Positions 37,455 to 47,420 of a DNA stretch of 64,000 bases are shown here, piece after piece. The stretch is from positions 102,772-166,771 of the forward strand of contig NZ_AUAM01000010.1 in assembly GCF_000428725.1 (NCBI RefSeq). Direction: 5' to 3'. How positions within the stretch are numbered: position 1 is the first letter of the stretch; every line of letters starts with the position of its first letter. Both the position numbers and the translations under genes were made by a program. Source of the DNA: Psychromonas aquimarina ATCC BAA-1526 (GTDB lineage Bacteria > Pseudomonadota > Gammaproteobacteria > Enterobacterales > Psychromonadaceae). Below the pieces are notes generated by a model. That model was not told the DNA's origin. It was given only the letters and a program-made list of their open reading frames with translations, and searched no databases.

Positions 37455-38168
37455 CTATTTTATATAACTGTTAACAATTTCATCATAACGGCCGGAGTCT
37501 TTAAGCGACTTAAGCCCGGCATTAAAATCGTCTCTTAACGCGGCATCATTAAAGAGAACCTTATAGGCTACTCCGTCAAAGATTTCGTGAAGAGTGATTT
37601 CAGCAGTGGTGTCTACGTCTGTTACACTTTTTCTGAAATATTTAAAAATATTTATATCCGAGACAACAACATCTGTTCGACCGGAATAGAGTAGTTTTAC
37701 CTGTTTCACCTGCTGACCCAGTTCGCGGTATTTAGCATTGCCCTTTACTACCTCGGCAAATTCATCACCAAGGTATTTTGTCGCGTTCTGAAAAGCGATA
37801 ATCTTTTTGTTTTTCAAATCTGCAATTGAGTTTATATTTATCCCCTTGCTTTTCAGGGTAACGGCATAGTTCTGGTAGGTGATAACCTGGTCAGAATAAT
37901 TACCTTTGGCTCCAGATGATTCGTTGATTGTGATTGCACCGTCATATTTAGGGTAATCAACGGACACTCGGGCAAAAGGCACATACTTCATAACAAGTGT
38001 ATGTCCTTTAAAGGCAAGTGCTTCTTTGATGACATCGTATTCCATACCGGAATTACTCTCCTGAATTACGTACGGGGGCAGAGAAAGTCCTGCGATCAGG
38101 GTAAGCTCTTCTGCCTGTACAGCGGCGGTAGAAAGAACCAGAATTAACGCTAGGGAAAAGTATTTCAT
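37455..38168 (-). CDS. Periplasmic solute-binding protein, family 3 type
   Basis: A 237-residue exported protein with signal peptide MKYFSLALILVLSTAAVQA, followed by the SBP_bac_3 pattern (LPPYVIQESNSGMEYDVIKE, then YDGAITINES and VVVSDINIF). Such proteins bind amino acids or similar small molecules in the periplasm. No permease or ATPase gene is adjacent, so it is an orphan; many orphan members in marine gammaproteobacteria have no known transport partner. GGAGG precedes the start. Confidence 0.8.
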   Translation of the reverse strand: MKYFSLALILVLSTAAVQAEELTLIAGLSLPPYVIQESNSGMEYDVIKEALAFKGHTLVMKYVPFARVSVDYPKYDGAITINESSGAKGNYSDQVITYQNYAVTLKSKGININSIADLKNKKIIAFQNATKYLGDEFAEVVKGNAKYRELGQQVKQVKLLYSGRTDVVVSDINIFKYFRKSVTDVDTTAEITLHEIFDGVAYKVLFNDAALRDDFNAGLKSLKDSGRYDEIVNSYIK

Positions 38169-38452
38169 TGTCGGCCTCCATTAGAGGATGTTAGTTTGCT
38201 TGAGCGCGGTTTTACCCTAGAGTATAGTGGAATTAAGGTCTTTACCCAAAGAGCACTCTAACGCACGGTGCGTAGGTTGAGCCTGATTTCACGTAAAGCA
38301 GCAGGCAAACTTCTCTTTCAATAACTTCATCATATTTCGTTTTGCTTTATGCTGTTTAATGATTTAGCGATCATACAGTACAAGATGCCGCAGTCAGCAT
38401 TATTAACCTTCAAGTTCTTTTCTAATTTAACCAGTAAGTCCCCGTTACGGCC

Positions 38453-39049
38453 TTAAAACTTGATATCAACACCGGGAAGAACTTGGCGGATAAGTTCCCG
38501 CTCTGCATTTGAGAGACCCGAATTTCCACCTAAATCAAGTGTCTTCAAGCTGACAAGATAAGGCAGAAAATCAGGTATTATTTCTATCTGAGTGTAGGAA
38601 AGATCCAGGTATTCAAGGTAGATCAGCTTTGACATTGACATAGGGAAGGTTTTAATCGGATTATGACTCAAATATAAAGATTCAAGATAGATTAATTCAC
38701 CGATTTCATCAGGTAATGAGCCCAACGAGTTCTGTCTTAAATCCAACACACTCAAAGCTTTCAAGTTTCCGATTTCTTCAGGTAATATTTTTATTGAGTT
38801 TCCTGATAAATTAAGCTGAGTTAAAGTTGTTGAATGTTTACTTAAGCATGGTGGAATAATTTCAATTGAGTTATTACCTAAGTTCAGCTGCCTTAGATTA
38901 CCAACATTACAAATAACCGTAGGAAAAGCTTTTAGGTTACTCCCGCTCATTGTAATGCCGGTAACCCGGTGTTTGGCTAGCTGTTCATCAGCATAACTAT
39001 AAGAAACTGCAGTTAAACCTAAAAATAGTAAAATCTTATAGTATTTCAT
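38453..39049 (-). CDS. Exported leucine-rich repeat protein
   Basis: A 198-residue protein with a signal peptide (MKYYKILLFLGLTAVSYSYA) and about six leucine-rich repeats of 23-24 residues with the LxxLxLxxNxIxxLPxxI pattern (for example LTQLNLSGNSIKILPEEIG). The consensus is that of bacterial/plant-like LRRs, which form curved binding surfaces. It appears monocistronic and carries no catalytic domain, so its role is probably binding at the cell envelope. AGGAG precedes the ATG. Confidence 0.8.
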   Translation of the reverse strand: MKYYKILLFLGLTAVSYSYADEQLAKHRVTGITMSGSNLKAFPTVICNVGNLRQLNLGNNSIEIIPPCLSKHSTTLTQLNLSGNSIKILPEEIGNLKALSVLDLRQNSLGSLPDEIGELIYLESLYLSHNPIKTFPMSMSKLIYLEYLDLSYTQIEIIPDFLPYLVSLKTLDLGGNSGLSNAERELIRQVLPGVDIKF

Positions 39050-39358
39050 ATTTAACTCCTGAAATTGAATATGCGCCTCAAGTTTAACGAGACTAAAAAG
39101 TTACCCTTTCAGATAAACTTTAGAAAAACAAACTCCCGCAGGCAATTCTATTTAATAAATTACTGCGGCTTTTATTCACATAACTGCATTTTCACCAGTT
39201 GATATTAAAGTGATATAAATCAACAAACATCAATTTGTTCACTTTAAATATCACACTGCTTGTCCATAATTAATTCAGCTCAAATCAGGTATGTAAATTA
39301 AACCGACTACGGAGCTAATCAATACAAAGCAACTTCAAACAAACCGGAGTTAATTATC

Positions 39359-40162
39359 ATGACAACCTTTATTCATATCAGTGATCTTCACATTCACCAG
39401 TCCAATGAACACCGGGATAATATAAACGCAGTAAAACTGGTTCAAGACATCACAAAGCGCTATCAAGGAAAAGACCTTACAGTTCTGGTTACCGGAGATA
39501 TTACTGATGACGGCTGCGAAAAGCAGTATCAAAACGCCTGCAGAATATTAACACCACTTGTCAAAGCTGGATTTGAAGTACTTCCGACACCAGGCAACCA
39601 TGACTATGGTTTTAAAGGAAACTTCTATACAGAAAAGGCACAGCGACTATTTCAGCAATACATGCTGGATGAACTGATAAATTATCAACCCGCACAACAA
39701 CCCGGCATAAAAATGGAACATCTTTACCCCATGGTAACTGAGCGGAGCAATACTGTATTTATCGGCGTTGATTCAGTAGTGGGTAATGAAAATGCACTGC
39801 TTCATTTTGCCAGCGGGGAAGTTGGTTTAGAGCAAAGGGATAATCTTCAAAACATCTTATTCGAATTCAAAGACTCAGACAAAGCTCTCGTTGTCTACTT
39901 CCACCACCACCCGTTTGACCGCCAATTCGGCATGGCGATGGATGATGCCAAAAAAGTGCTGCGCATGCTCGCTTCTAAAGTTGACGTAGTATGCTTTGGT
40001 CATGATCACAAATCAGAGGCCTACAACGGCCATTCAGATATTGACTGGATGTTAGCATCGGGCAAATCCAGCAAACCAACTGCCCATGGTAAGCTGCAGT
40101 TTAGGGAAATAACTCTCGAACAAGATTCTAGCTCTGCCGCATTAATTTCGTTTAACTCTTGA
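39359..40162 (+). CDS. Calcineurin-like metallophosphoesterase (CpdA-like)
   Basis: A 267-residue phosphoesterase with all five metal-binding motifs: HISDLHIH, VTGDITDDG, TPGNHDYG, YFHHHPF and GHDHKS. The layout is that of cyclic-nucleotide phosphodiesterases of the CpdA/Rv0805 group, but the substrate is not proven by sequence. No signal peptide, so cytosolic. CGGAG lies upstream of the start; palindromic repeats follow the gene. Confidence 0.82.
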   Translation: MTTFIHISDLHIHQSNEHRDNINAVKLVQDITKRYQGKDLTVLVTGDITDDGCEKQYQNACRILTPLVKAGFEVLPTPGNHDYGFKGNFYTEKAQRLFQQYMLDELINYQPAQQPGIKMEHLYPMVTERSNTVFIGVDSVVGNENALLHFASGEVGLEQRDNLQNILFEFKDSDKALVVYFHHHPFDRQFGMAMDDAKKVLRMLASKVDVVCFGHDHKSEAYNGHSDIDWMLASGKSSKPTAHGKLQFREITLEQDSSSAALISFNS

Positions 40163-40177
40163 TCACTCCCTACCCCG

Positions 40178-40380
40178 CTAGTTCCCATGCTCCGCGTGGG
40201 AACTCATACTCACAGCAACAGCATCAAGCACAAATCTAAACATTACCAGACAGAGCATGGTAACGAGGTATGCATATTTCCCTACCCCACTAGTTCCCAT
40301 GCTCCGCGTGGGAACTCATACTCACAGCAACAGCATCAAGCACAAATCTAAACATTACCAGACAGAGCATGGGAATTCAG
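40178..40380. repeat. Two tandem palindromic intergenic repeats
   Basis: Near-identical units start at CTAGTTCCC (40178 and 40290), giving a 112-bp period. Each has a left hairpin (TTCCCATGCTCCGCGTGGGAA) and a right half (ATTACCAGACAGAGCATGG). The spacer is copied too, so this is a recent tandem duplication. Confidence 0.85.
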
Positions 40381-40384
40381 GTAA

Positions 40385-41023
40385 CTAAAATAATTCACCG
40401 GCAATCACCAATGCAACACTGACAAATAATAAACCGGTGATCAAATTAATCACAGGTGTCGCTTTCTGCATTTTCTGCTGCACATTTGGTTTTGATAATA
40501 CTAAAGCAATAAACACAAACCAGCTCAAAGACAGCAGTAAAAACATCAGCGAAGCGGCGGCTTTAGTAGAAGTACTCACTTCCGGCGTTATCATCGCGGA
40601 AAACAGCGTAATAAAGAAAATCATTGCTTTGGGGTTGAGCAGATTTGTATATAAGCCCTGCATAAAACCTTGTTTTACTGTTAACTGGTTTTTTATCGGC
40701 GCAGCCTCAGCCGCTGTGCACTTATCCCGCCAGTGCTGCAATGCACAAGTAATCGCACCAAAACCCATCCACGCTAGATAACCTGCCCCTAACAGCTGCA
40801 CAGCAAAGAATAATGTCTGTGAACTTTTAATCACCAGGCTCACGCCGGTTAAACTGAGCATGGTATGTACTAAAATAGCCAGAGCAATACCAGCAGCAGA
40901 AGCAACGGCAACCTGCCGCGACTCCTGACTTGCCAGTTTTAATACCAATGCCAGATCCGGTCCGGGACTAGCAAGAGCAACGGTATGGATAACAGCAAGT
41001 GTCATCAGTAATTCTAAATTCAT
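40385..41023 (-). CDS. LysE/RhtB-family exporter
   Basis: A 212-residue inner-membrane protein with about six hydrophobic segments and the family start LAVIHTVALASPGPDLALVLK, then GLYTNLLNPKAMIFFITLFS. The family exports amino acids such as homoserine, threonine, lysine or leucine. The next gene upstream on the same strand is an AraC-type regulator, probably its controller. AAGGA precedes the ATG. Confidence 0.88.
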   Translation of the reverse strand: MNLELLMTLAVIHTVALASPGPDLALVLKLASQESRQVAVASAAGIALAILVHTMLSLTGVSLVIKSSQTLFFAVQLLGAGYLAWMGFGAITCALQHWRDKCTAAEAAPIKNQLTVKQGFMQGLYTNLLNPKAMIFFITLFSAMITPEVSTSTKAAASLMFLLLSLSWFVFIALVLSKPNVQQKMQKATPVINLITGLLFVSVALVIAGELF

Positions 41024-41121
41024 AATGGTCCTTATATATATTTTTTTAACTGCGCTCAGTCTGCTCTTTAGTAAAAATAAGCGATAGGAAAAAATTGCAG
41101 CGGCAGTTTTGAAGGCAGGAA

Positions 41122-41949
41122 CTATAAAAGACTCTGCTGGAAATTATTCGGTGTTACAAGGTAGGCGTGTTTAAACGCTTTATTCAAATGGCTTTGATCA
41201 AAGAAGCCCACTTGATAAGCGACATCAGCAATATCACTGCCTTTAATCAGTGCTTTCTTAGCATATTCCAGGCGTATTCTTTTCAAGTAGGCATGGGGAG
41301 TCATGCCCATCGACTGTTTAAACTGGCGCAGAAACTGAAACTTGCTTAACCCCAAAGGTTCGGCTAATTCCTGCAGCACAAAAGACTGGCCAGGATCAGC
41401 ATGGAACATATCTTTAATCTGATTAATCTGCTGCCGGGATAACTTACCTGCCGTATCAGTAGCTTGTGCCGACACACCCGCATAACGCTGCAACAGCTCG
41501 GTAGAAAACGCCATCATGACAGTTTCTAACTGCAGATGCTGCGCTTCATTCTGATGAGAAACAGCCATACTGTGCAGATACATAAAAGCTTGATAGAGAT
41601 AAAAATCATCAATAAGAGGCTGAGCAAAGAAAGCTTCAGGCTGCTTTAATTCCCGGCAGATCTGGCTGATATATTGCGGTGGAACAGCCATAAAGTGCCC
41701 GGCATAACCATTTTCACTCTCACTGGTGCCGGTGTGCATTTCATCGGGATTAATCGTCGAGAGCAGCCCTGTATCCATTAAGTAGTTACGGCCATGATGT
41801 AAATACTGCATGCAGCCCGTTGATACCGCGCCTATGTGGTAATCAAGATGAATATGCCGGTCAAATTCAAAATTTTTCACATTCGCTAAAGTCAATTCAA
41901 CTTCAGGTAATGCGGGATTTCGACAATATTCTATCTGCTCTTTCACCAC
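41122..41949 (-). CDS. AraC-family regulator beside the LysE exporter
   Basis: A 275-residue protein with an AraC_binding-type cupin N-terminus (HIHLDYHIGAVSTGCMQY, then INPDEMHTG) and a C-terminal double HTH with LGLSKFQFLRQFKQSMGMTPH and VGFFDQSHLNKAFKH. The start is GTG at 41949 with AAGGGA upstream. Paired AraC-LysE genes are common and the regulator is expected to sense the exported amino acid. Confidence 0.85.
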   Translation of the reverse strand: MVKEQIEYCRNPALPEVELTLANVKNFEFDRHIHLDYHIGAVSTGCMQYLHHGRNYLMDTGLLSTINPDEMHTGTSESENGYAGHFMAVPPQYISQICRELKQPEAFFAQPLIDDFYLYQAFMYLHSMAVSHQNEAQHLQLETVMMAFSTELLQRYAGVSAQATDTAGKLSRQQINQIKDMFHADPGQSFVLQELAEPLGLSKFQFLRQFKQSMGMTPHAYLKRIRLEYAKKALIKGSDIADVAYQVGFFDQSHLNKAFKHAYLVTPNNFQQSLL

Positions 41950-42170
41950 TAAATATCCCTTACTTCTACTCAGACAATCAGTATAACGTTACCGGCCAAT
42001 CAGGCGATAGTAAATTATTGCAGCTGCTGACACCTTTCTTGCGCACAAAAATCAACTAAAAGTCTAATAAAAATACATTTTAATGACTTAAGCTCTATAC
42101 TCTGCACCATTATTACGGCTTTACCTTTTACCTGTTTCTTCCAGATCTGCACATCACAAGAGGAATAATC

Positions 42171-42677
42171 ATGCTTTCAAATATAGAGTTTCAACGTCAA
42201 CTGGACAGTGCTAAAAATAAAATTGATAACTTTGTAGATAAAAAATTCGATCAGGTGAAGCTCGAGCTCTCATCTCGTAAACGCAAAGAAAACAGCAAAA
42301 AAGCTGCCGTCGCTTTAGCAGCTTACCTTGTAGGCAAAACACCCTATGTCGGCAGCCTGCTCAGCACCGCTGTAAAAACAATCTGCCATGATAAAACCAG
42401 CGGAGAAATTTTAGATGCAGCCCTGGCGATGTATAATATTGCGGATATATATATGAAGGAAATACACACAGAAGTAACACAGAAAACACTGGTTAAACTG
42501 GCGAAAGCCGAGCTTTATATCGAGTTAGCAGATGAGCTGATGGAGTATATCAACTTCGAAAACCAGTCTTTTGTGCAGCCGGTAAAATTATTACTGAAAG
42601 TGAAAAAACCGGTTATACAAAGGCATCTTAAAAGCGTGCTGCCTCAGCCGCAGGAGATGGAGCTTGATACTTTTTAA
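42171..42677 (+). CDS. Hypothetical protein, helical
   Basis: I do not recognise this 168-residue protein. It has no signal peptide, is rich in Lys and Glu at both ends and has one moderately hydrophobic stretch (KAAVALAAYLVGKTPYVGSL, about residues 44-63) followed by a predicted amphipathic helical region. AGAGGA lies just upstream of the ATG, supporting the start. It is not in an operon with its neighbours; a palindromic repeat follows. Confidence 0.7.
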   Translation: MLSNIEFQRQLDSAKNKIDNFVDKKFDQVKLELSSRKRKENSKKAAVALAAYLVGKTPYVGSLLSTAVKTICHDKTSGEILDAALAMYNIADIYMKEIHTEVTQKTLVKLAKAELYIELADELMEYINFENQSFVQPVKLLLKVKKPVIQRHLKSVLPQPQEMELDTF

Positions 42678-42714
42678 TGTTAGCAGCACTCTTGATGCAT
42701 GCCCCCCTACTCCG

Positions 42715-42745
42715 CTAGTTCCCATGCTCCGCGTGGGAATTCATA
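42715..42745. repeat. Palindromic intergenic repeat, left half only
   Basis: CTAGTTCCCATGCTCCGCGT and the following GGGAATTCATAC match the left half of the family. The right half is missing. Confidence 0.75.
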
Positions 42746-42790
42746 CTCACAACAGCAGCCGCGTATAAAGTTAAAATCCGCTGCGTAGAC

Positions 42791-43717
42791 CTACCGTTCA
42801 ACCTTGTTCACCAGCTGCAGCAGCGCATAGGTTGAATCCATATGCGGGGTGGCCGCTTTGACCCGGCGCGCCGCTTTTACTGCATTTCCCAGGATAGACT
42901 CAACTTCCATCTCACGACCGGCTTCGTAATCAAGAAGCATTGACGGTTTGTATGGACACATTTTCAGTGTTCTATCGATATTCTGCTGCAGAACGCCATA
43001 ATCAAACTCAGCACCGACGGCCTTTGCGACGGCATAGACCTCTTCCATAATGTCACGAACCAGTTTGGCGGCATTCTCATTAGCCATAATCACCTGAGTA
43101 TCTACACCGCCGGCAAGCACAGAGATGGGATTGTACGGCGCATTCCACACCAGTTTCACCCATCGAGCCTGCTGCACATGGTCTGACACCTCACACTGTA
43201 CCCCGGCACGGTTAAACAAATCACCGAGAAGCTGTACACGTTCAGTTTTTCCCTGCGGATAAGCGCCGATAACCAGGTGCCCGTAATCCTGATGATCGAT
43301 TACACCAGGCTCAACACGGTTGACACAGATAAAACACAATCCGCTGATAATTTCAGTATTGGGAAATGCCTGCTGAATCGGCGCTTCAATCTCCACACCG
43401 TTCTGCAGCAGCACAATCGTTGTGCTGTCGGAAACAACATCTTTAAGCAGTTCTCTGCTGTCAATACCAGGCAGAACCTTAGTGGCGACTATCACATAAT
43501 CCGCTGTTCCCTGAAAATCTCCCGGGGTCTTAAGAATCTGACTCGGCTTAAATGAAAAATCCCCCTGGTGACTTTGAATTGTATACTCGCCCTTCTCGAT
43601 AAGACCGTCATAATCCGAACGAACTACAACTGACACATCAGCCCCGGCCTGCGCCAGACGCGCACCGTAATAAGCTCCAATCGCCCCTGCACCTATCACT
43701 AGAATTTTCATAGACAT
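42791..43717 (-). CDS. 2-dehydropantoate 2-reductase (ketopantoate reductase family)
   Basis: A 308-residue NADPH-dependent reductase with the N-terminal Rossmann motif ILVIGAGAIGAYYGARLAQAG, VLLQNGVEIE, and the C-terminal ApbA_C domain with KLVWNAPYNPISVLAG and PSMLLDYEAGREMEVESI. It would convert ketopantoate to pantoate for CoA synthesis, or act on a related 2-keto acid. The family contains paralogues of unknown substrate, so no symbol is given. The start is ATG 43717 with AGGA 5 nt upstream; the frame continues upstream to 43915 only through repeat-derived sequence. Confidence 0.85.
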   Translation of the reverse strand: MSMKILVIGAGAIGAYYGARLAQAGADVSVVVRSDYDGLIEKGEYTIQSHQGDFSFKPSQILKTPGDFQGTADYVIVATKVLPGIDSRELLKDVVSDSTTIVLLQNGVEIEAPIQQAFPNTEIISGLCFICVNRVEPGVIDHQDYGHLVIGAYPQGKTERVQLLGDLFNRAGVQCEVSDHVQQARWVKLVWNAPYNPISVLAGGVDTQVIMANENAAKLVRDIMEEVYAVAKAVGAEFDYGVLQQNIDRTLKMCPYKPSMLLDYEAGREMEVESILGNAVKAARRVKAATPHMDSTYALLQLVNKVER

Positions 43718-43863
43718 AATATTCCTATCACCACAAAAGTATAATCTCTTATATATCAACAACAAAATACACAAAACAGACAAACAAAACCATTTCTGTT
43801 TTAAACTTTTGTGTATTTCTAGCTTCCACGCACCTCCCCCACGAGTTCCAATACGCTTCCCTA

Positions 43864-44345
43864 CTAGTTCCCATGCTCCGCGTGGGAACTCATACGAGCG
43901 AACCATTAAACACAAACCTATGCATTACCACGCAGAGCATGGTAACGAGGCAGTTCTCACGCCCCCCTCTAGTTCCCATGCTCCGCATGCAGTCCATGGG
44001 AGCGAACTGCTAAGCATAATATCTATGCATTACCATGCAGAGCATGGTAACGAGGCAGCTCTCACGCCCCTCTAGTTCCCATGCTCCGCGTGGGAATTCA
44101 TACGAGCGAACCATTAAGCACAAACCTATGCATTACCACGCAGAGCATGGTAACGAGGTGGCTCTCACGCCTCTCTAGTTCCCATGCTCCGCGTGGGAAC
44201 TCATACGAGCGAATCATTAAGCACAAACCTATGCATTACCACGCAGAGCATGGTAACGAGGCAGTTCTCACGCCCCCCTCTAGTTCCCATGCTCCGCGTG
44301 GGAATTCATACAAACGAGCCAGCAAACACAAAACTATGCATTACT
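43864..44345. repeat. Tandem array of five palindromic intergenic repeats
   Basis: Units begin at CTAGTTCCC at 43864, 43969, 44072, 44175 and 44280, giving a period of 103-105 bp. A typical unit has a left hairpin (TTCCCATGC-TCC-GCGTGGGAA), a variable middle of about 40 nt, and a right hairpin (TTACCACGC-AGA-GCATGGTAA) ending CGAGG, then a spacer like TTCTCACGCCCCC. The second unit has a mutated left hairpin and the last lacks the right hairpin. Open frames here are artefacts of the repeat. Confidence 0.9.
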
Positions 44346-44493
44346 TGCTGGCAGCAAAACCATTTTCATTTTGGGACATCAATCTAATTAACTCCCCCCT
44401 AAAGCAAATTTTTCTATCTATAATTTAAGGAGTTATACGAACACAACTGCAGACATGCGCATTCTTTAACGTGACTATCACGGGATTCGACTC

Positions 44494-46104
44494 ATGAATG
44501 TAAGCCTTTTGTTTGAAAACCTTGATTCCATTATGCAGGCCTTAGGCGGGCTGGGGCTTTTTCTGCTCGGCCTGATCATTATGATGGATGCACTGCGCGC
44601 TTTAGCGGGTGACGCAGTACGCACAGCCATTGTGCGTTTTACCCATTCACCGCTGAGCGGGGCTGTTACCGGCGCCGTCGCCACGGCCGTTTTACGCTCC
44701 TCCAGTGCAACAACCGTGGCCGCCGTTGGTTTTGTCGGCGCCGGGCTGATCGGTTTTTCTGAATCGCTGGGCATCATCTTCGGCGCTAATGTCGGCACCA
44801 CACTGACCGGCTGGATAGTGGTACTGCTCGGGTTTAAACTCAATCTTGAAGCGCTGATGACAGTGCTTTTACTGATCGGGGCGCTGCTGCGCTTATTAGC
44901 AAAAAACAACTTAGCAACCTCCGGCTATGCACTAGCCGGATTTTCACTTATGTTTGTCGGTATCGCCATGATGCAGCAGGGCATGAGCGGTTTCGGCGAT
45001 TTAATTACCCCCGAGCAGCTGCCGTTAGACACTTTTAGCGGCAGGCTTAAACTGGTTGCCATCGGCATTATTTTCACCCTGTTCACGCAGTCCTCCAGTG
45101 CCGGTGTCGCCATGGCGCTGGCCGCTCTTTATGCTGGTTCAATAAATTTTCAACAGGCGGCGGCTCTGGTGATAGGCATGGATGTCGGCACCACAGTTAC
45201 TGCAGTAATGGCAACCATAGGGCAGTCACGGGAAGCGCGCAGAACCGGATTTTCTCACGTTTTTTATAATATTATCGCAGCCGCTTTCGCCCTGATCTTC
45301 ATCACCCCCTTTACTATGCTGCTCAACACCTTTTTTCCAACTGCACTGCAGAATAATGCGGAAATTTCACTGGTCGCCTTTCACAGCTCTTTTAATATTC
45401 TGGCGCTGCTCATTATTCTGCCGTTTACCAACCAGTTCGCCTCAATGATGATCAGACTTATTCCAGAGCAAAGCGACCTGTTTAATAAACCACTGGACAA
45501 GGTATTACTGAAAGAGCCCAACAGGGCGCTCACCGCCGTGCAGAACAGCGTACACACAGAGACAACCGCTTTGTTAACCCATATCAATGCGATTCTCGGC
45601 GATCAAGACAGCCATAAAACAGATATTTTACAGCTGCAGCTGGCACTGGATAAAACGCATGCATATATTGATCTGATCTCGCTGAAAAGCGAGTCCGGCG
45701 CACAATGGGAACGGCTGATTGCAATGATCCACATGCTCGATCATATGCAGCGGCTCCATGAACGCTGCGAAGAGGAAGAGGACAGAGCGGTAACCCTTAG
45801 GGATACGCAGCAGTTCGTTAATGAAAAAGACATTATGATACTGGGTATCAAATCTATGATGCAGGCGATGGAGGCAAATAACCTTAAGGCCATGCTGGAA
45901 CATGCCGATATAACCAGAGAGCAGTTACATAAACAGCTCAAACCTTACCGGACAATGGTTGTCGAGCAGATTGCCAGGGGTGAGCTGGACATTATTGTCG
46001 GTACCAATTACCTGGAAGGCATACGCTGGCTGAAACGGGTTTCCTGGCACCTTATCCGTATCTCATTCCACTATAAACAGGCTATTCTGGCGGCAGGGAA
46101 GTAA
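44494..46104 (+). CDS. Na/Pi cotransporter family protein with PhoU-like tail
   Basis: A 536-residue membrane protein with two Na_Pi_cotrans repeats. Repeat 1 has AVATAVLRSSSATTVAAVGF and GANVGTTLTGW; repeat 2 has LFTQSSSAGVAMALAALYAG and GMDVGTTVTAVMATIG. The paired QSSS/RSSS signatures are diagnostic. The C-terminal part (about 340-530) is a PhoU-like helical domain with HMLDHMQRLHERC. It is predicted to carry phosphate with sodium, direction uncertain. Confidence 0.88.
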   Translation: MNVSLLFENLDSIMQALGGLGLFLLGLIIMMDALRALAGDAVRTAIVRFTHSPLSGAVTGAVATAVLRSSSATTVAAVGFVGAGLIGFSESLGIIFGANVGTTLTGWIVVLLGFKLNLEALMTVLLLIGALLRLLAKNNLATSGYALAGFSLMFVGIAMMQQGMSGFGDLITPEQLPLDTFSGRLKLVAIGIIFTLFTQSSSAGVAMALAALYAGSINFQQAAALVIGMDVGTTVTAVMATIGQSREARRTGFSHVFYNIIAAAFALIFITPFTMLLNTFFPTALQNNAEISLVAFHSSFNILALLIILPFTNQFASMMIRLIPEQSDLFNKPLDKVLLKEPNRALTAVQNSVHTETTALLTHINAILGDQDSHKTDILQLQLALDKTHAYIDLISLKSESGAQWERLIAMIHMLDHMQRLHERCEEEEDRAVTLRDTQQFVNEKDIMILGIKSMMQAMEANNLKAMLEHADITREQLHKQLKPYRTMVVEQIARGELDIIVGTNYLEGIRWLKRVSWHLIRISFHYKQAILAAGK

Positions 46105-46119
46105 TTACACTTCCCTGCT

Positions 46120-46176
46120 TCACTAGTCCCTATGCTTTACATCCACCTATGCGTGCTGCAAGAGTATGGAAGCAAG
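46120..46176. repeat. Degenerate palindromic repeat copy
   Basis: CACTAGTCCCTATGCTTTAC followed by GCAAGAGTATGGAAGCAAGG is a diverged version of the intergenic repeat family, lacking a clean left hairpin. It abuts a TACCAAT-ended element. Confidence 0.45.
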
Positions 46177-46177
46177 G

Positions 46178-46308
46178 TAATACCAATCCGCTTAATATTA
46201 TGTTCTGTTTTAGGAAGTGAGGCTTTAGCCTCGCCTCTTGTATAGCGCGGTTAATAGCGCACTTCCAAATAAAAAAACAGACCAATTAGTTTGGTGGAAT
46301 GGTATTAG
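46178..46308. mobile_element. Miniature inverted-repeat element with TACCAAT ends, second copy
   Basis: Left end TAATACCAATCCGCTTAATA and right end TGGTGGAATGGTATTA are imperfect inverted repeats; a hairpin GAGGC-TTTA-GCCTC lies inside. It is about 131 bp and noncoding. The ends match the element at 6564-6727, but the interior differs. Confidence 0.5.
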
Positions 46309-46365
46309 GTATTCGTCCCCCCCCTCATTAACTAACCATGCGCTTTCAATATGCGGTTATCGCAA

Positions 46366-47277
46366 TTAAACATCAGCCTGCACGCTAAGTTTATGCAGTG
46401 TTATTTCCGGCAGGCAATTGATACGCACATTGACCACGGATGTACCCGCTCCCACCGATGTGTACCCCTGCATTTTGTTATAAAACCATTTTCCTCTGCT
46501 CACCAAACGAGGGCAGTCTGAATCAAGTATAACTGGAATGCCGCCGGGCAGGCATATCTGCCCGCCATGGGTATGCCCTGATAATAATAAATTAAAGCCT
46601 GCCGCCGCGGCTTGTTTATATATAGCAGGGGTGTGAGACAAAAGAATACTTGGGGTGCCTGCCGTGATCCCGTTTGAGGCGCGAGGTATATCATCAGCAC
46701 AAAAGTAATGCGCATCATCAATACCAGCAAGTAACAACTCACCTTGCCCTTGTTTAATGTGTATATTTTCATTAAGAAGCAGTTGAATTCCCATTTCTTC
46801 CAAAGCAGGTACCATTAAGATGCTGTCATGGTTTCCTAATACTGCATAGGTCTCTTTTTTTATGTGTATTGCCAGCCGCGCCATGACCGCGAGAGAAGGC
46901 TCAATATCCCCATGGGTAGACGCACGATAATCCCCAGTCATTACGCAGAGATCATAGTTTACCTTTCTGATCTGTTCTATCAATGCGAATACCGCCTGCT
47001 CATCCATATCTAGATGCAGGTCGCTAATATGGAGAACGGTGAAACCGTCAAGATCCCGATGCAGGTGAGAAAGCACGACTGGATTATAGCGAATTTGAAT
47101 ATTTCTCGCGTTACGCTGCCCTTTACGGAGCATAAAGCATAGACGCAGGGTATTTTTAATCACAGAATGCGAGGAGTACCAGTTTTCTATATGGAAAAAG
47201 TTACGCCCCTGCCCCAGGATTTGTGCGACATGTGCCTCTTCTACAGCAACTCGTTGTTTAGCATGATCTGCACCCAT
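46366..47277 (-). CDS. Calcineurin-like metallophosphoesterase (YkuE/YaeI-like)
   Basis: A 303-residue phosphoesterase with LHISDLHLD, MTGDYRAS, VLGNHDSI, LSHTP and SGHTHGGQICLPGG, the standard five motifs. The GHTHGGQ form is typical of YaeI/YkuE-type enzymes, which act on envelope phospholipid-type phosphodiesters in some bacteria. No signal peptide is present and the N-terminal 80 residues form an extra region. The substrate is unknown. Confidence 0.82.
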   Translation of the reverse strand: MGADHAKQRVAVEEAHVAQILGQGRNFFHIENWYSSHSVIKNTLRLCFMLRKGQRNARNIQIRYNPVVLSHLHRDLDGFTVLHISDLHLDMDEQAVFALIEQIRKVNYDLCVMTGDYRASTHGDIEPSLAVMARLAIHIKKETYAVLGNHDSILMVPALEEMGIQLLLNENIHIKQGQGELLLAGIDDAHYFCADDIPRASNGITAGTPSILLSHTPAIYKQAAAAGFNLLLSGHTHGGQICLPGGIPVILDSDCPRLVSRGKWFYNKMQGYTSVGAGTSVVNVRINCLPEITLHKLSVQADV

Positions 47278-47420
47278 TCTTTGCGCTAGCTTTGCTAAGA
47301 TTTCTGATTTGTTTCTGATAAGAACAAGCCTTTTTGTGAGCGAAGTGGGGAATAATGAACCATTGAAGTATAGATTATGAATACTTAAAAATACGTCATT
47401 TTATCAAAAATTGCCGTAAA

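Noticed and set aside
42060..42170. Possible small RNA gene between the AraC-type gene and the 168-aa ORF
   Set aside because: No stable structure, terminator or promoter pattern could be defined by eye.
43864..44345. Tandem array considered as a CRISPR
   Set aside because: Units are about 104 bp with two internal palindromes, and the intervals between hairpins are conserved rather than unique; no cas gene is in the window.
43809..44428. Overlapping open frames with repeated SSHAPRGNSYER-like peptides
   Set aside because: They are translations of the tandem palindromic repeats; frame, composition and periodicity follow the DNA repeat and there is no ribosome-binding site.
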